Source: a bacterium (GTDB lineage: Bacteria > UBA9089 > CG2-30-40-21 > SBAY01). From it: a stretch of 5,721 nucleotides of DNA. Position numbers and translations under genes: made by a program. The notes beneath the pieces are model-generated. The model searched no databases. It saw only the letters and a list, made by a program, of their open reading frames with translations, and had not been told where the DNA came from. Where the stretch lies: NCBI GenBank assembly GCA_030018635.1, contig JASEHU010000151.1, positions 1 through 5,721 of the forward strand, given 5' to 3'. Shown here one piece after another: positions 5,365-5,721 of the stretch (its first letter is position 1; each line of letters begins with the position of its first letter).

Positions 5365-5721
5365 TTATTACAAATCAATTCAGTTACAAAATATTTTGGT
5401 GGGTTAGCGGCGTTGTCGGAAGTGGACATCGTGGTTAAGGCAAACGAGGTAGTTGGGCTGATAGGCCCTAACGGTGCCGGTAAATCTACCTTGTTTAATT
5501 TAATCACAGGTGTCTACCCTCTTGATAAAGGTGAAATTGTCTTTCGTGGCAAGAATATTAGTCACCATAAATCTCATCAAATAATCTCATCAGGCATAGC
5601 CAGAACCTTTCAAAATATCCGTTTATTTGCCAATATGACGGTGTTGGAAAATGTAATGATTGGTAGAGGGTGTGGCTACTTTTGGACGACGGCCAAAATA
5701 GGCCTCCACCTCCCTTTTGGG
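5362..5721 (+). CDS. livG: ABC transporter ATP-binding protein LivG (3' end cut by window)
   Basis: The first 120 residues of a LivG-type ATPase, in frame to the last base; full-length family members are about 250-260 residues. It powers import by hydrolysing ATP on the cytoplasmic face of LivHM, normally as a dimer with LivF. The N-terminus, MLLQINSVTKYFGGLAAL, has the usual family start. The Walker A loop GPNGAGKST is at residues 35-43 (bases 5464-5490) with the catalytic lysine K41. The Q-loop region ARTFQNIRLFANMTVLENVMIG is at 80-101 with Q84, and this RTFQNIRLF wording is characteristic of LivG. The ABC signature, Walker B and switch histidine lie beyond the window. ATG 5362 is chosen on protein alignment; there is no SD directly before it, which is unusual next to the other genes here (see the hairpin at 5317-5364). 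Confidence 0.95.
   Translation, partial: MLLQINSVTKYFGGLAALSEVDIVVKANEVVGLIGPNGAGKSTLFNLITGVYPLDKGEIVFRGKNISHHKSHQIISSGIARTFQNIRLFANMTVLENVMIGRGCGYFWTTAKIGLHLPFG

Overview
The window reads as one co-directional (+ strand) stretch of a bacterial chromosome with low-to-moderate GC content. It carries six genes: dxr (1-deoxy-D-xylulose 5-phosphate reductoisomerase, MEP isoprenoid pathway), an unrecognised 235-residue cytoplasmic protein, and the first four genes of a branched-chain-amino-acid-type (HAAT family) ABC transporter, livK, livH, livM and a livG cut by the window end. No gene lies on the minus strand. Most genes have clear Shine-Dalgarno (SD) sequences. The MEP enzyme, the lipoprotein-type binding protein and the abundance of short intergenic repeats fit a free-living bacterium. 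The repeat style resembles what I recall from uncultivated candidate-phylum genomes (Omnitrophota/Desantisbacteria-like), but that is an impression and not a classification.

Layout: 1-105 is a leader with 7-bp-period repeats. 106-1251 is dxr, starting at GTG. 1252-1336 is a gap with a palindromic repeat and a strong SD. 1337-2044 is the unknown gene. 2045-2107 is a gap with a perfect 12-bp hairpin followed by seven T's. 2108-3226 is livK, the substrate-binding lipoprotein. 3227-3299 is a gap with four identical TTTCCAA heptamers. 3300-4196 is livH. 4197-4338 is a gap with a long inverted repeat built from the same heptamers. 4339-5319 is livM. 5320-5361 is a gap filled by a second copy of the hairpin seen before livK. 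5362-5721 is the start of livG.

LivK should capture the substrate outside the membrane, LivH and LivM form the membrane channel, and LivG (with a LivF expected just beyond the window) hydrolyses ATP. dxr and the unknown gene have no evident functional link to the transporter.

The genes are ordinary. The notable signal is between them: all six non-coding gaps carry one of two short repeat types. Type A is a 7-bp-period array of roughly NTTCYAN units (upstream of dxr, livK-livH, livH-livM). Type B is a roughly 31-bp palindromic element (dxr-unknown, unknown-livK, livM-livG). Some copies appear to have been adopted as expression signals: one looks like an intrinsic terminator, and one may form a hairpin that brings a distant SD next to the livG start codon.
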